Positions 1 through 11,490 are shown, numbered from the stretch's first letter. The stretch is 64,000 nt of DNA from Membranipora membranacea (GCA_914767715.1 OU612074.1:12880062-12944061); one strand, 5' to 3'. The notes: generated from the letters alone by a model not told the origin. Made by a program: numbers and translations.

Positions 1-20
1 AGTTATTTTCTTTCTTCTAG

Positions 21-546
21 ATGGCAGAATATAAGTTAGACACATTGCTATACCTACCTACACAGCAAAAAGGTTCTGCGCTAGCTGACACACTTGACGC
101 GCAAAGTTTGGATGATCTACTACCAATGCTCAGGAGGAACACTACTTCATAAAATGGTCTCAACAAGAGATCTGGAATCAATCAGCGTTGTGCTTCAGAA
201 AGTTCCAGAGAAGAGTGCTCTGTACGAAGTACTGAGGATCGTGACATGTGGCGGTCGCTCAGCGATTCATGAAGCAGCAGCGCTTAACCAGTTCATGGCA
301 ATCAGATGTTTACTGGATGGTCTACCCAATGAGCATACATTAGAGATCTTACTGCTACAAGATGCTGGAGGTGCGACAGCTCTTCATGTCGCTGTTAGCA
401 AATCAAACATGGAGTCGATTTGCTGTATCTTAGAATTGTTGTCTCAGGAACAGAAGCTCACTTTAATTGACACACAGAACTGCCAGCGTGAATCGGTTAT
501 GGATGGGTTTTTCCAATGTTCACCTCAAACTAGAGAACTGTTATAA
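21..546 (+). pseudogene. ankyrin-repeat-like coding block, frameshifted
   Basis: An acceptor-like pyrimidine tract ending in AG at 19-20 is followed at once by ATG at 21. The frame from that ATG runs about 40 codons (it includes DAQSLDDLLPML) and then meets a stop near 150. From about 125 the adjacent frame takes over with GGTLLHKMV and continues to TAA at 544. This second part has ankyrin features: GRSAIHEAAALNQ with a following hydrophobic helix, and GATALHVAVSKSN followed by MESICCILELL, roughly one repeat each. A single indel around 125-140 would join the two parts. It may be the last exon of a gene that starts left of the window, a decayed copy, or an assembly error. Ankyrin repeats bind proteins; no enzyme domain is visible. 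A polyadenylation-like AATAAA lies at 832-837. The ankyrin assignment is fairly sure; the gene status is not. Confidence 0.5.
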
Positions 547-1514
547 AACTACGCAAATAGCGCAAGTACCTTTAAGGTCAACCGTACAATGAACAGCTTC
601 AAGGGTTAACTCAAATTTCCAATCAATCAGTCACTAGCCTTGAGTTATCCTGCTTAAAATATGTAGCCAAAACAAAACAAAAACCCCCACCATATTTTAT
701 TCAATTCATCCCTCAACCCCACAAAGACTAAGATGGAGGCAGCTCCTCAATAATGTTACACAATCATCACTATACTTTAAAAGTCTATTTGTTAGTTAGT
801 TAGTTATCTGTTTTATTTTATCTTAAGACAAAATAAAAACAACTACGCCTCTTTTTGCAGGCAAAATGTATGTACAATTATGTTTCAAATGATATAGTCT
901 GAAGGTTAGTTAGCTACTTTTTGGATATATAGGGAAAGTGGAAAACTTCGTTTTAATTCGAACTTGATGAAACAACTTGGGTTTGAGGCTTAACACAAAA
1001 ATGAAAAATCCCAAGTTTGATGTGATAATAAAAATTAAATTAATTGCGTCAATGAATTTTATGCTATGGGTTATGATGTGGCACTTTGAACTGAACTGAA
1101 AAGGAAAGAAAAACAAACAACAGGTCTACAGATCGATATGAATATATTAGTGTTGAGCAAGATATGACTCAAAATTTAAAAGATTTCTAAACATATTATA
1201 GTAATTACTCTGGAATGAAAAAAATATGCGGGAAACAAAATTATATATATATATGTACAGAAAGGAAACAAAGCAAATGGCGATTTGATATTTATGGATT
1301 GTAATGAAACACGTTTGGTAGGGAGCATATCAAGTTGAACATAGACGTTAAAATATGAAATACAAATTTCAATAACATAAAGATATTAATCGAGAAGGAA
1401 TTGTCATGTATCAAAAGCAAAGTAAACTTAGAATTGTTGAGCTTGTTTTAAGATAATACATTTCATAAAGCTCAAAGGTGCAGAAGTTAGGTGGTTATAG
1501 GGCCATCTAGTATT
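547..1514. other. AT-rich non-coding stretch
   Basis: No open frame with recognisable domains was seen. It holds the AATAAA signal at 832-837 downstream of the ankyrin block, short GTTA repeats near 791-806 and a TA run near 1242-1254. Probably 3' UTR and intergenic sequence. Confidence 0.4.
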
Positions 1515-1860
1515 TAAGTTTGGCTCAATGGTTAGCGTGTCCTGCCACTTGACCAGCCGGGACCGAAAGTCGTTTCGACTTTGACTGATCACACAGTCCC
1601 TTCGGATCAGGACTATAAATAATGGAGGTCTTCGGTATGTACAACACCATCGTGCATGCAGATTAAAGAACCCTCCTGCATGGTAGAGCTCTAGACAGGT
1701 CTGTCAGTGATTGAAAAGTGGCACTAACGACTCGGAAACCTAGTCGTCACTATAAACCTCTTCCTATGCCGCACCTCGGTGCAGTCGTATCATGTATATA
1801 TATTCCATGTTTATTCTGGAGAAGAATAAGTCCTTAGGACTTGTACCCAGAAAACAGAAA
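1515..1860 (+). mobile_element. tRNA-derived SINE-like element
   Basis: The 5' part resembles a tRNA A box (TGGCTCAATGGTTAGCGTG near 1520). A body follows with the segment GATTAAAGAACCC near 1662, a type of motif I associate with the central domain of widespread animal SINEs. No coding frame is present. The limits are approximate, and no target-site duplication was resolved. Confidence 0.45.
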
Positions 1861-2044
1861 AATTGATAAAAATATGGTGTAGAATTAAAAAGACATGTAA
1901 CTAAAAATCAAGAACAATGACAGGTAAAATTACAACGTACACGCAGGCATTAATTAGCAGTAAAACATTACACAAGTTGATACACAATAGCAATAGAAAA
2001 GTTAGAACAATGTAGCAGTAGGCTAAAATGAAGATGAATGATAA

Positions 2045-3270
2045 GAACTGACTCATTAATTGAGAAGTTTGAGGACGAGGCTCCGAGTGGCATTTTTGAA
2101 TGTAGCAAGGGATTGACTCAGCTTAACATGATTGGGTAATTCGTTAAACTTCTGAGCACCAAAATTAGCTAAAGCAAATCTAAAAATTTTCCTTGGATAG
2201 TCTAAACCCAGAACTTTTAGCAAGCAGAGTTTCACTAGTTAATTTCTCGGGGAGCAGATTGGTATCAATTATTGGGACTAAACTATTAACAATTTTATAA
2301 AACGTCAGCAGATACAAATATTCGAAACGCAAAGTTAAAACAGGGATGTTGTAGGTCTTTCGAGTATTATCTTTAGAACTATTATAGTCTATAATTTTGA
2401 AACATCTATTCTCAATTTTTAAAAATTCTTTTTTGACATAGTCGTTTGTGGTAATTAAAACAGGAGAGCTGTATTCCAGATTAGAACGTATAAGTCCAAT
2501 GTACCAAAGCTTAGCTAATTTAGGTGTCAGGAATTTTCTATTACGTTGAAAGTTGGTGACTATTGGATAAAGTTTTTGTTTAATTTTACTGGTATGAGAT
2601 TTAAAATTTAATTTGTTATCAAGAATCACACCTAAGTACTTAATTTTGTCAGATTGTTTGAAAATGAGATTATTAAATTTAAGTTCCGGAGGTTTGATGT
2701 TACGTTTATTAGAAATGGTCATGACATCCGTTTTACCGCTGTTTAGAACAAGGCAATTTTCACTGTACCAACTGGATGCTTGATGAATGCTTTTTTCCAT
2801 AAGTTTTGTGGAAATGTCTGGGTTTTCCCCACTGGTGACTAGTAGGCAGTCATCAGCATATAGATAACAATTTTTGAGCTCCATCAGATCGTTAATAAAC
2901 ATGATAAACAGGAGTGGTCCAAGTACAGACCCCTGCGGCACACCAGTTATAACTCGACTGCATTCAGATACACAACCATTAACTTTCATGGCCTGCTCTC
3001 GACTTGAAAGATAATTTGTAATTAAATTTGATGCATTAGAGTGGAAATTGAATTTCGTTAACAGTTTACTGGCAAGGATCTTATGGTTTACGCAATCAAA
3101 AGCTTTACGGATATCAAGTGCAAAAACTGTGACAAATTGTGACTCGTGCTTTGACAGCAGGGAACGAAATTTGTTGACTAGTTGAGTTAAAATTTGATCA
3201 GTGGATGTTCCATTTCTGAAACCAAAATGGCGAGAGGCTATTAGATCATTAATTTCCAGGTAATCACGAA
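2045..3270 (-). mobile_element. non-LTR retrotransposon fragment (CR1/Jockey-like reverse transcriptase)
   Basis: The minus strand encodes most of a non-LTR reverse transcriptase. In order it shows FGFRNGTSTDQIL, then ALDIRKAFDCVNHKIL (catalytic Asp block A), GVPQGSVLGPLLF, the YADD catalytic pair in LYADDCLLV, then KYLGVILDNKLNF and the thumb region. The frame stays open from about 3265 to 2180, further upstream than the first Met at 2989. Near 2180 a one-base shift separates it from the conserved C-terminal piece FGAQKFNELPNHVK, which ends near 2050. The endonuclease part is missing, so the copy is 5'-truncated and damaged at the 3' side. Family assignment within CR1/Jockey-type LINEs is by motif only. 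Confidence 0.85.
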
Positions 3271-4580
3271 TTTGGTAAATGTATCATCAATCTTGTATTT
3301 CATGTATCTTATGTATCTTGTATCATGTATCATCGATCTTATATGTATCTGTATCTGTATCATTATATTCACGTAAAGCTTGCTGGAGAGCAGCTAAAAT
3401 AAAAAGTGATTACTTTATTACTTATTACCTAGACGGACAGCAGCATTATTACATATATTAGTATTAAAGGGAAACCAGCCAAAATGTCTGGTGGTATCCG
3501 ACCAAATAGGGGTAGTTGTCATGTAAGAAAAGGCTATGGGTGGATGAGGTCATGGTTATCGTGCATTCAGCCAGGTATGTGTTGAGTTGCCCCCTCCCAA
3601 AACAGATGTTCTTATGGCGAATTAGTTCACCTGCCTGCCTCTACTGAGACAATAATTACGAGGCGATAGGAACACACACAAAAAAATCTTAGAGCGTATT
3701 ATTTTGAAAGGAAAATAATGGCTAAATCCACACGAACAAGAAAGAGTTGTGTGTTCGTTACTCAACTCGGTTTATTTTCACCACATAAATATCTTTCAAT
3801 TAATAGACAAACATTTCACCAGTGTAGTAGTAGATTTGGTAACTATTAGTCTTCATATAGCTTTCAAAGTCTAGCACTTTGATTTTGCAGTCATGACTGG
3901 ACAGCTGAGTTTTACTGTGCTGTATTCTTTGTCAAGTATAAAATTGTTTTACCGGAGTTTGGCAAATATCAGTTTCGGTAGTGCTGTTTCGCACAACCCC
4001 TAATCGACCCAACTATCTATTTAAACTTAATTTTGCGTACCCGCTCCACTCCTACACATGGCCATCAATTGGGACCGAAATAAGTTTGACAAATTTATTT
4101 AACTACATACTTACTACTAAAGATATCATACTATGTCTGCATTTACCTACATCTCATGACTTTAATATTGTGGCGTGATTTTTTAAATTCACTATTTTCA
4201 GCTGCGCTAGTTCCTTGACCAATGAAATTGCTTTGGATGCATTTTTTTCTACAGATTTGAACACAAATTCTGCTTCAACTAGCTCATCAGAGCCCCCAGC
4301 ACCCTCGGGTGTATACCTCTCCTGTATACTTGTCTACTGACTGACTCATGGAAGGACATGTGACAGCATGGAAAGACATGCTGACAGGCTGTGAAGACAG
4401 CTAAACCTACTTCAAGGGGTCCCAGCAATGGGCCATGTAAGGCCGATAACCCTAACACGTACGCTGTGTTTCATAGGGTGGCAATGGTGGATTGGAATGT
4501 GCTGTGGGGTGAGAGAACACAACTCCGAATTGTGAATAACGGGCTATCTAATTAGCGCCATCGACCCAGTCTTTTTTGGG
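3271..4580. other. non-coding stretch
   Basis: A degenerate TGTATC-type microsatellite lies at 3280-3370. The rest shows no convincing exon, RNA gene or element on either strand. The short open frames here have no domain character. Confidence 0.3.
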
Positions 4581-4581
4581 G

Positions 4582-4688
4582 ATGGTGAGATGGCGCAATC
4601 GGTTAGTGCACTTGCTATTCACTGCCAGGCGATTAGTGTCGTCGCAGGAGTTGTGGGTTCGAGTCCCACTGGGGGAGCTTTCATTGTT
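4582..4688 (+). mobile_element. tRNA-derived SINE head
   Basis: A box TGGCGCAATCGGTTAGTGCA lies near 4592 and B box GGGTTCGAGTCCCAC near 4655, at tRNA-like distance. The flanking arms do not pair into a full cloverleaf with an acceptor stem, so I call a SINE head rather than a tRNA gene. It ends about 10 bases before the acceptor of the transmembrane exon that follows. Confidence 0.55.
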
Positions 4689-4699
4689 GATTGTTCCAG

Positions 4700-4819
4700 G
4701 CCCCAGCATCCTCTCCTGGGAACGGTGACAGCAATTTTGTAGCAGTAAGAGTGGTTCTAGGAGTAGCTCTCGTCTTAATTGTTATTCTTATAATCATCAT
4801 AATCTGTAAATACTTTTAA
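4700..4819 (+). CDS. orphan transmembrane exon with short tail
   Basis: After an acceptor (TTGTTCCAG ending at 4699) one frame reads APASSPGNGDSNF, then a long hydrophobic helix VVLGVALVLIVILIIIII, then CKYF and a TAA stop. This is what the membrane exon of a type I receptor looks like: a short Ser/Pro/Gly linker, one helix, and a basic residue on the inner side. The codon after the helix overlaps a possible donor (TGTAAATAC), so the exon could instead splice onward. No extracellular exon lies upstream in the window, and LINE sequence starts directly downstream. It is probably the 3' end of another member of the receptor array whose ectodomain lies left of the window, or a relic. Identity is inferred only from hydropathy and splice context. 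Confidence 0.5.
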   Translation, partial: APASSPGNGDSNFVAVRVVLGVALVLIVILIIIIICKYF

Positions 4820-5300
4820 ATATCTTGGTGTGAATATTGACTCAACACTCATATTATTGATATTTGTCGGAGAGCATCCAGCACACATAACATGCCCGTC
4901 AGCGAACCAGAACAACTGCATATAAAACTCTCTGCCAGCCTATTATTGAATATGCATCTCATATTTGGTCACCTCATCTGGCTCAAAGAAATACTTGAAG
5001 ATATAAATAGGAAAGTATTTCTGGTGTTATAACAGAAATAAATTCGACCATATATCTGACCTTATGTTACTTTATGATTGACCTGACTTGGAAACAGACC
5101 CAATATCGATAGACGTCTTTAAAATATAATAATTACAGATGACACCTCAGTCGACAGGAATAAGTTCCTTTCATACCACTCCAAGCACAACACCAGACAT
5201 GCAGCTTCTAGGCGTCACATCAACACTGATGTCAGGAAATACTCCTTCCAAATGCGAGCCTTGTAATTTACAACATGATCATTTTGATGCCTTCTGAAAC
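4820..5300 (+). mobile_element. LINE reverse transcriptase remnants
   Basis: Short plus-strand pieces match the C-terminal half of CR1-type reverse transcriptases: FKYLGVNIDST near 4815, then KTLCQPIIEYASHIWSPHLA at about 4930-4990, and SKHNTRHAASRRH with VRKYSFQMRAL at about 5185-5262. The pieces are in different frames with stops between them, so the element is dead. Confidence 0.7.
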
Positions 5301-5778
5301 TTGTGGGTGGTGGGAAGGTATCAGGATGGTTGTGTTGTGAATTATTTAATAATGCTATCAGATGTTCTACCAATCTCTTGAATATAGCTCACTAGTTCTA
5401 GATGGCCTGCTGTCTACTCTGGGGGGTTGTCACCCTGTGTTTGTGGTGGGTCGTGGGTGGTTGGTAGGAGGGGGGCGGGTGCAGCTGCAGTTTGACCATA
5501 GCCAACCCGCTAGTAGTCATCATGGTGTTTTATGTACATAAATAATATAATATAATATATGACAAGGATACTAAAACAGATCATCAACTAATGAGTATTG
5601 GATAGCAGGTCGCTCATTCACTTCATATTTCTGATCAAGGTGAGTTAATTTCCTGTCTTCACTTCTCTTTGCACATATCTGCCCAAATAATGGTCACACC
5701 AAATCCCTGATACATAATAATTATCACCCGTCAGTTAACTGATATTTTCGAATTGCATTGGTTGGTTGGTTTTTCTTT
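5301..5778. other. non-coding stretch before the segmental duplication
   Basis: No exon or element is recognised. It contains a G-rich run near 5416-5480 and a TATAATA-type run near 5545-5560. Confidence 0.3.
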
Positions 5779-5817
5779 GTCACAAACATTAGGTATGCTG
5801 CGAGATTGAGTGTTTAT

Positions 5818-7112
5818 TTTTTTATTTATTTATTTATTTATTTTTTTATTTATTGAGGTTTTCTAAAAGTTTATAATTAAAGCAAATTAAAAATAACTTG
5901 TTGACCTCATACACATTAACATAGATACAAAAAATGACTTGAATAAAAAGATATTAGTGGTAGGGTGTTACATACTATATAGTGTGTAGGATAATGAAAG
6001 CATGGTATCATAAATTGCATGAATAAGATGAAAAAAGAAAAGAAGAAACAGAGAGTGGCAAACAAAAATACAAGTTAACAACATTAGGTGGGATTAAATG
6101 ATAATGATTCATGAGGCTTGGTTGATTTAGTTACAAATGTATGAAAAATATTTAAAAAGGCTGATTTGCCTAGGTTTGATCTAAATTAGGGTTTAATTAT
6201 TGCACAGTTGCTACGAAGTGATCGTGTATGTCTGTTTGATTTGCTTACGAGATGAAGTATGTGCTTGGATGCACGGCCTTTATGGACCCTCGATTTGACA
6301 AAATTGTGAAAAAGAAAATTCCTTCTACTGTGGAGAGTATGTAAATTTAGGAGCAAGCGGCCAGATGTGACAGAAAATTGTTTGGGGGCTGAAGTTATGA
6401 TTCTGATTGCTTTATTTTGTACTTTTTCTAATGTATCTGAATTTTTGGCTAAACCATCAAGGTACAATGATGAGCAGTATTCTACTATAGGTCTGATCAG
6501 TGATTTGTAAGTCTTCAATGAGTTTTCTACTGTCATGTATTTTTTTAGTTTTGATAACAAGTAGACCATTTTGTTTGCTTTAGAGGCGGTGGCATTAGCC
6601 TGAGGGGTTAAACTAAGTTCTGAATCAAGAATAACTCCAAGAAGATTGAGTGAATGCTTGGATTCTATTTTCAAATTGTTTATTTGGATTTGGTAAAAAT
6701 CTTCTACTTTCCTATTTGAGAAAATACAGTATTGAGTTTTGGATAAGTTGAGTTGAAGGAGATTGTTTGAATACCAATTCGATACTTCTCTCATCAATGA
6801 CTCAGATTTATCCATTAAGGTATGGATATCTGTTGCTGTGCAGTAAATAACGGTGTCATCAGCGTAAGCGAATGCAGTTTTGTGCTTGTTAAGGAGATCA
6901 TTGATAGCAAGATTGAATAAGATTGGACCTAGAACACTTCCTTGGGGTACTCCACATGTAATCGGTAGTGCACTGGACTGATCATGATCAACTTTCATGA
7001 TTTGGGTTCGATGTGAAAGATAGGATGTAAATAATTTTGTTGTTGACTCTGCAAAATTTAGTCGCTTTAGAGTGTGGATGAGTTGTCCATGATTTATAGT
7101 GTCAAATGCTTT
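5818..7112 (-). mobile_element. 5'-truncated LINE insertion with intact partial reverse transcriptase frame
   Basis: The minus strand encodes an uninterrupted reverse transcriptase from block A (KAFDTINHGQL) through GVPQGSVLGPILFN, the catalytic AYADDTVIY and NLLGVILDSEL to a C-terminal region ending CAIIKP. The insertion starts at its 3' tail, a TTTA microsatellite at 5818-5860. It stops abruptly at 7112, inside the coding region, which is the usual 5' truncation. The paralogous site near 53361 reads straight from GAGTGTTTAT into ACTGTTACATG without the element, which fixes both ends. The N-terminal residues before KAFDTINH in the open frame come from flanking DNA. Long frame and few lesions suggest a fairly young insertion of a CR1/Jockey-type family. 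Confidence 0.88.
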
Positions 7113-7520
7113 ACTGTTACATGAGGAGGGAATACCAAGAAATACCAAAAAGAAATATAAAAAAATGAGTAAAGTACAGTCTGACTTCTAATGGATTAAA
7201 AAATATCTTGTAATATTGAAATCAAATGTCTGAGTAATGATTCTTTACCACAGGCAGTTCTGTATTTAAGGCTGCGATATCTGCCTGAGGGGAGTTTCTC
7301 AAGAAAATTGTTTAAAAAATGTTAGTCATCAAGTATTATCTGCAGGGCCAGGTTCTTGTGTCCATTAAGAGTAATGCAGTAATGCCAAAACCATCTATCG
7401 GTGTCGATCACCTGTTTTTTTAAGAACAAGGTCTTGTACCACAACCCAAGCCAGGACCGACTTTCAAATGAATCAAAAGTTATGGACAGGTGACATGCAA
7501 TTAAAGCTGAATTTTAAAAA

Positions 7521-7750
7521 AATTTTCAAATAAAACGGCCAAGTATGATTATTGAGTTCTCCATGTCCCATAACCTCTTAAAACAAGTTAAGTCAATATA
7601 AACTTAAGTTTTTGGGAAAAAATTGAATTTTTAATTTTTTTTCAAAATAAACTGCCAAGTATGATTATTGAGTTCTCCATGTCCCATAACCTCTTAAAAA
7701 CAGCTAAGTCAACAAACTTTAGTTTTCGTGAAAATAATTTTGATTTTTAA
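7521..7750 (+). repeat. 116-bp tandem duplication
   Basis: The text AAGTATGATTATTGAGTTCT occurs at 7541 and again 116 bp later, each time with the following CCATGTCCCATAACCTC. Copy 2 of the segmental duplication has a diverged version near 53900-53990. It is intronic or intergenic, just upstream of the transmembrane exon. Confidence 0.7.
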
Positions 7751-7814
7751 ATTTTTAGTGTTTATTTACGAGGCTGGACAGACTGCAGATAGAGTGACTC
7801 TCAATGTCTTGTAG

Positions 7815-7926
7815 TAGAGATGACTGCTCTGAACAATACTCCCATCATTGTGGGTACTGAGGTGGCATTAGTGATTATTCTGATCACAGTTGTAGTTCTC
7901 GTATTAATTTACAAACGACGCAACAT
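7815..7926 (+). pseudogene. transmembrane exon of a decayed receptor 3' end (copy 1)
   Basis: The acceptor CTTGTAG ends at 7814 and the donor GTAAGAAAT starts at 7927; the exon has phase 1 start and phase 2 end. It reads VEMTALNNTP (an N-glycosylation site, NNT), then the helix VALVIILITVVVLVLIYK with KRRN on the cytoplasmic side. It is one of two near-identical copies (the other is at 54075). Phase 1 entry matches the FN3 exons of genes A and B. Longer readings into the upstream sequence hit an in-frame TAG, so this acceptor is the better choice. The exon itself is open. I call the unit a pseudogene because the tail exons downstream are broken and no ectodomain exons precede it. Confidence 0.6.
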
Positions 7927-8405
7927 GTAAGAAATAATTTTACTTACATACTTCATTTTCTTATCGCACCAGTTTTAAAAAGCAATATTGAATGTAAGGT
8001 GAAGTTAAATTACCTCAACAACATTCCTCCTGGCATTTCTTTTTGTGTCATTATACTTCGAAGCTCTTTCTAAGGGAAATTTGGGACAAATCAATTTTAT
8101 ATGAACTGGGATGGAATGGGATGTTATCATAAATAAACTGTAAATGTATTCAGCCCAATCAGAGAGAACAAATAATACATACACAGCAATAGCAGAGTCG
8201 CTGCTGGAAGAGGGGGGGGGGGGGCATCGGGCGGTGGGCAAAAGTCTAGGGGGCTCAGACTACTGGAAAAGAAGAGTAGCATTGCAATCGTGTCCTTTTC
8301 ATATTCCTTTCTATTGAATAGTCCGAAATATAAAAAATCTAACTGAGTAATTTATGTAAGGAAGGTGAATTTATGGCAATTTGAGTTTTTGATGATGTTT
8401 TACAG

Positions 8406-8514
8406 GCATGCAGGCAGGCAAGGAGGCTAATATTGAAAAGGCTGTAGATTCAGGCACATCTGAGTCCTGCAGGCAATGAGATGCATAGTCATATTTATGA
8501 CTCTGCAGAAACAG
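8406..8514 (+). pseudogene. decayed cytoplasmic tail exon (copy 1)
   Basis: This exon lies between an acceptor (TTTTACAG) and a strong donor (GTGAGT). Its last part, SHIYDSAETG, matches the tail of gene A (SHMYDSIQTG) at residue and splice-phase level. The start is a GCAG/GGCA tetranucleotide repeat. Spliced from the transmembrane exon, the frame stops within nine codons, and the length (109) is one base off the phase needed to read the YDS motif. An internal gap also removes the first tail tyrosine (YDHL in gene A). It is therefore a broken homologue of gene A's exon at 43719. Confidence 0.55.
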
Positions 8515-8731
8515 GTGAGTACACTGAGTAAGCTGATACCATAAAAGTGTGCTGTGACCCGTCGAAGAGTCTTCTCAATTCCTAGGCTTTTTATATCCCA
8601 TCATGAAACCGACATGACACAATTTCACTTTCAAAATAATGATTGATCATCATGGAGATATTATCATAGTCACCATATTTTTTGTTGTATCGTATGGTAC
8701 ATTGAATTTTAATCTTGAGCTTCTTTTATAG

Positions 8732-8811
8732 GAGCCCAAGGTAATTAGTATGAGAACTTGGCTGCAGTGTACAATGAAGAGGATCCAAACAGAATCTACT
8801 GTAACATATGA
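8732..8811 (+). pseudogene. decayed last exon with tyrosine motifs (copy 1)
   Basis: The acceptor TTTTATAG is followed in phase 1 by GAQGN, an in-frame TAG at 8746, then YENLAAVYNEEDPNRIYCNI and TGA at 8809. Apart from the TAG, this is a compact tyrosine-rich tail (YENL, YNEE, YCNI). The copy at 55024 is shorter and reads GAMYNGEDPSRIHCNIW. Gene A's last exon (GPEYETVT) occupies the same position, with the same phase and acceptor context. Confidence 0.5.
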
Positions 8812-10925
8812 TAGTGATATCTAACGCTGCTTTGTAGTACCGTTTACTAGTCAGGACCCATTTAGAGCTTCATTCACTGCAAAAGTATATCCCAGAATTC
8901 ATATGACCTCTCAACTGAACAGATTATAATGTTCCTCAGGATTGAATCTTCATCTGATAATTCCAAGTTGATTAAGGTTTTTTTTTGGGATTCTCGATAC
9001 ACATGATCAAAAAAGTCTAAACCCAAAATTTGACAACGTTACGCCATGTCGTGACGTCATAACGCATCACTGAATTTCAGCAACAAGTCACAACCTGTTG
9101 TCACTTTTGTCCATATTAAAAGACATTACAAGTTCTTGGAGCAAAGAATGCAGTTAAAACATATAGACTACCCTTATATCATGCGGCCATAACAACAATA
9201 ATGTTCAGTATTTAATTCGACTTGAAAAAAACCGCATTCAAATTCACATACTGATAGCTAAACAATAAGTGTTGACAATGCTATAAAGAAAGTGAGCTGT
9301 GTCAATTGCTGTCCAAGGTGGACAAACGTGATTACCCTAGTGCCCTCACTAGCCCAGTGCTGACCAGTATTGATGAAAAAAATTTGATGTGCCAGTTGGA
9401 AATCTTGAATTGTCTTACTCCTAAACTAGTCAAAATTTTGACTAAAATGCCCCATTACTGTACAAAACCAGAAGTATAAATATGTGAAAACAGTAATAAG
9501 AAGTTATAATAAGACTAATAATATATTTTTTCTGCCAGGGGCATCCTCCAAAGCCTTGGTGAGGGCACTAGGCATTTATTTTGAACCAAATAAAATTTTT
9601 GTTATGGAGAAGGGGTGTAATAAGAAGGCCCATCATAAAGTTTTCCAGAGGCAGGCTGTAAACTCAATATTCATTTTGCCAAGCTAACTTCAAATAAAAT
9701 ATATGTTGAGTGAACAATTGCATAGGAACTACCTACAAACATATCCTTTTTGTATATTCAGAAGTTTCGAATCAACATCTCTACTCTAATTGAAATAAAT
9801 GCCTCATCCATACAGATGAAAATCCAACCATACATGTTTTTTTTCCTGATATACCAGATTTGGCGTAGTAATATAAGTCTCTAAAATCCAGTCATTTTGG
9901 TGTATTTTAGAACAGTTCATAAGCTGGCTTGTTAATTTCTGTCTGTTATTATAGAACTTTCCTTCTCTAGTACTTGAAATTCATGTCAAGGCTTGTTCAT
10001 AGGATTAATTATGACAAATTAATTTTATTAGGACTACTTTGCGCTGCCAATCCTGGTTTGATACGAATAAATGGTTGTGAGGCGTCTGAACCAGATGCTC
10101 CAAGTTATTGACAGCTCCTATTCTTTTGCATGAGGACCGGCGACTTAAATTTTATAAATTGCCATCACATACATAAGAAATTAAAATAAAGGCAATTAAG
10201 GGTTTGGAAATTGCTAAACAAGGAATAGCTACAATTAGAATGAAAAATCAAGGTAATCGGACCAGTAGTTCTCAAGTTAGTATCCTAGGCAAGGCATGAC
10301 CTTAATTGGCATGGTTAAGCGTTTGATTACTGTAAGAAAAAAAATTCAATAAATTGAGCATTATCCTGACGTTATCTCAGGGTCTTTGCCTGACCCCTTT
10401 TTAAAGAGCTCAAGTTTTAAAAAAGCTGAAAAAATGCAAATAAACTACCATTGTGTTAGTAATAAGTGACATTATACTTCTTTTTTTTCAACTTTATTGG
10501 CATAATTTTCATTCGATGAGAATGTCTTACAAAATGAGACTTCCAAGAAAACAAAAGAAGGGAAAAAACCAAAAACTTTCAATCAATATGACGAAAAATA
10601 TAATCAGAAAATTGAGTTTTAATGATTTATAATTGATTATTGAACGTAAATTATATGCAATATTGTTGAAAGTAGATGCTATGATATTATCTAAAAAGTT
10701 ATCTGAACTTGGGTGTAGTTTGAACATGTCTCTCAGATTGAAATTGTGCGAAAAATTAAAATGTTCTAACAAAAGTGATGGACATTTCTTGTTCATCAAT
10801 TGATGTCCAGTAGTGCTAGTAAAATATATGATGAGCACTGGCAAAGGTAAAAGGTTACCTATGCCTTACTATTACATCATATTATGTATGTAAGGTTTAT
10901 CTTACATTGATTGTAACATCTAAGT
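8812..10925. other. non-coding block, mostly absent from the paralogous copy
   Basis: From about 8905 to 10925 there is no counterpart in copy 2, which jumps from CCCAGAATCC (55152) to CTCAATTTTTGTGAGATG. It is either an insertion here or a deletion there. I found no terminal repeats, no reverse transcriptase motifs and no convincing coding frame. Confidence 0.4.
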
Positions 10926-11219
10926 TCTCAATTTTTGTGTGATGTTCAAGACTTTTATATTCGCATAATACATTTGATGGTTGCTGAGTTTTAATTTCAT
11001 GATCATTCAAGCTGTAGGTTCTATCTGGCAATCACTGTGCTTCCATGTTAATTTCGAGGTCGACCTTGTGAAGTAGGCAACGACCCTACTTGGGATATGC
11101 AATACAAGGCTAATTGAAGAGAGAATACTGGTACTCACTTTTACTCTCTGAAGATCTGATGATTAAGAGCAGCTCAAGTCTCTCTAGGGTAGGCGGTAGA
11201 ATCCTGAATATCACAGACC

Positions 11220-11490
11220 TGAGGCTAATTTCGATGGTCTTCGAGCTATGGAAATGGCTCCAAGATCGGCCTGAGCTCCAAGGTTCAGCTCGCAGATATC
11301 GGCTCGCATCAAAGACTCTGATGCAGGGTTCAAATCCTGGCGGCAGCATGTTTCTTTGATGTTTTTTTTCTCAGCTCTATCACGGGAATGGCTGCATATT
11401 TTGAGATTGAGCCAAGAGGTGACAACTCAGCTCGATTGAGGCCGATCTCAAAACTCACATGGAAACATGGTGATGACGTTTGATGCAATT
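11220..11490 (+). mobile_element. SINE-like repeat, family shared with 56595-56880
   Basis: The two copies share blocks such as TCGAGCTATGGAA, GATCGGCCTGAGCTCCAA, GGTTCAAATCC (B-box-like) and CCAAGAGGTGACAACTCAGC. The element is missing from the equivalent place in copy 2 of the segmental duplication (around 55258-55268), so it inserted after the duplication. The 56595 copy keeps a clearer A box (TGGCTGAGCAGTTAGCA). A more diverged relative lies near 24140-24300. The exact ends were not resolved. Confidence 0.6.

Noticed and set aside
910-1116. Small minus-strand hydrophobic frame
   Set aside because: AT-rich random frame without context.
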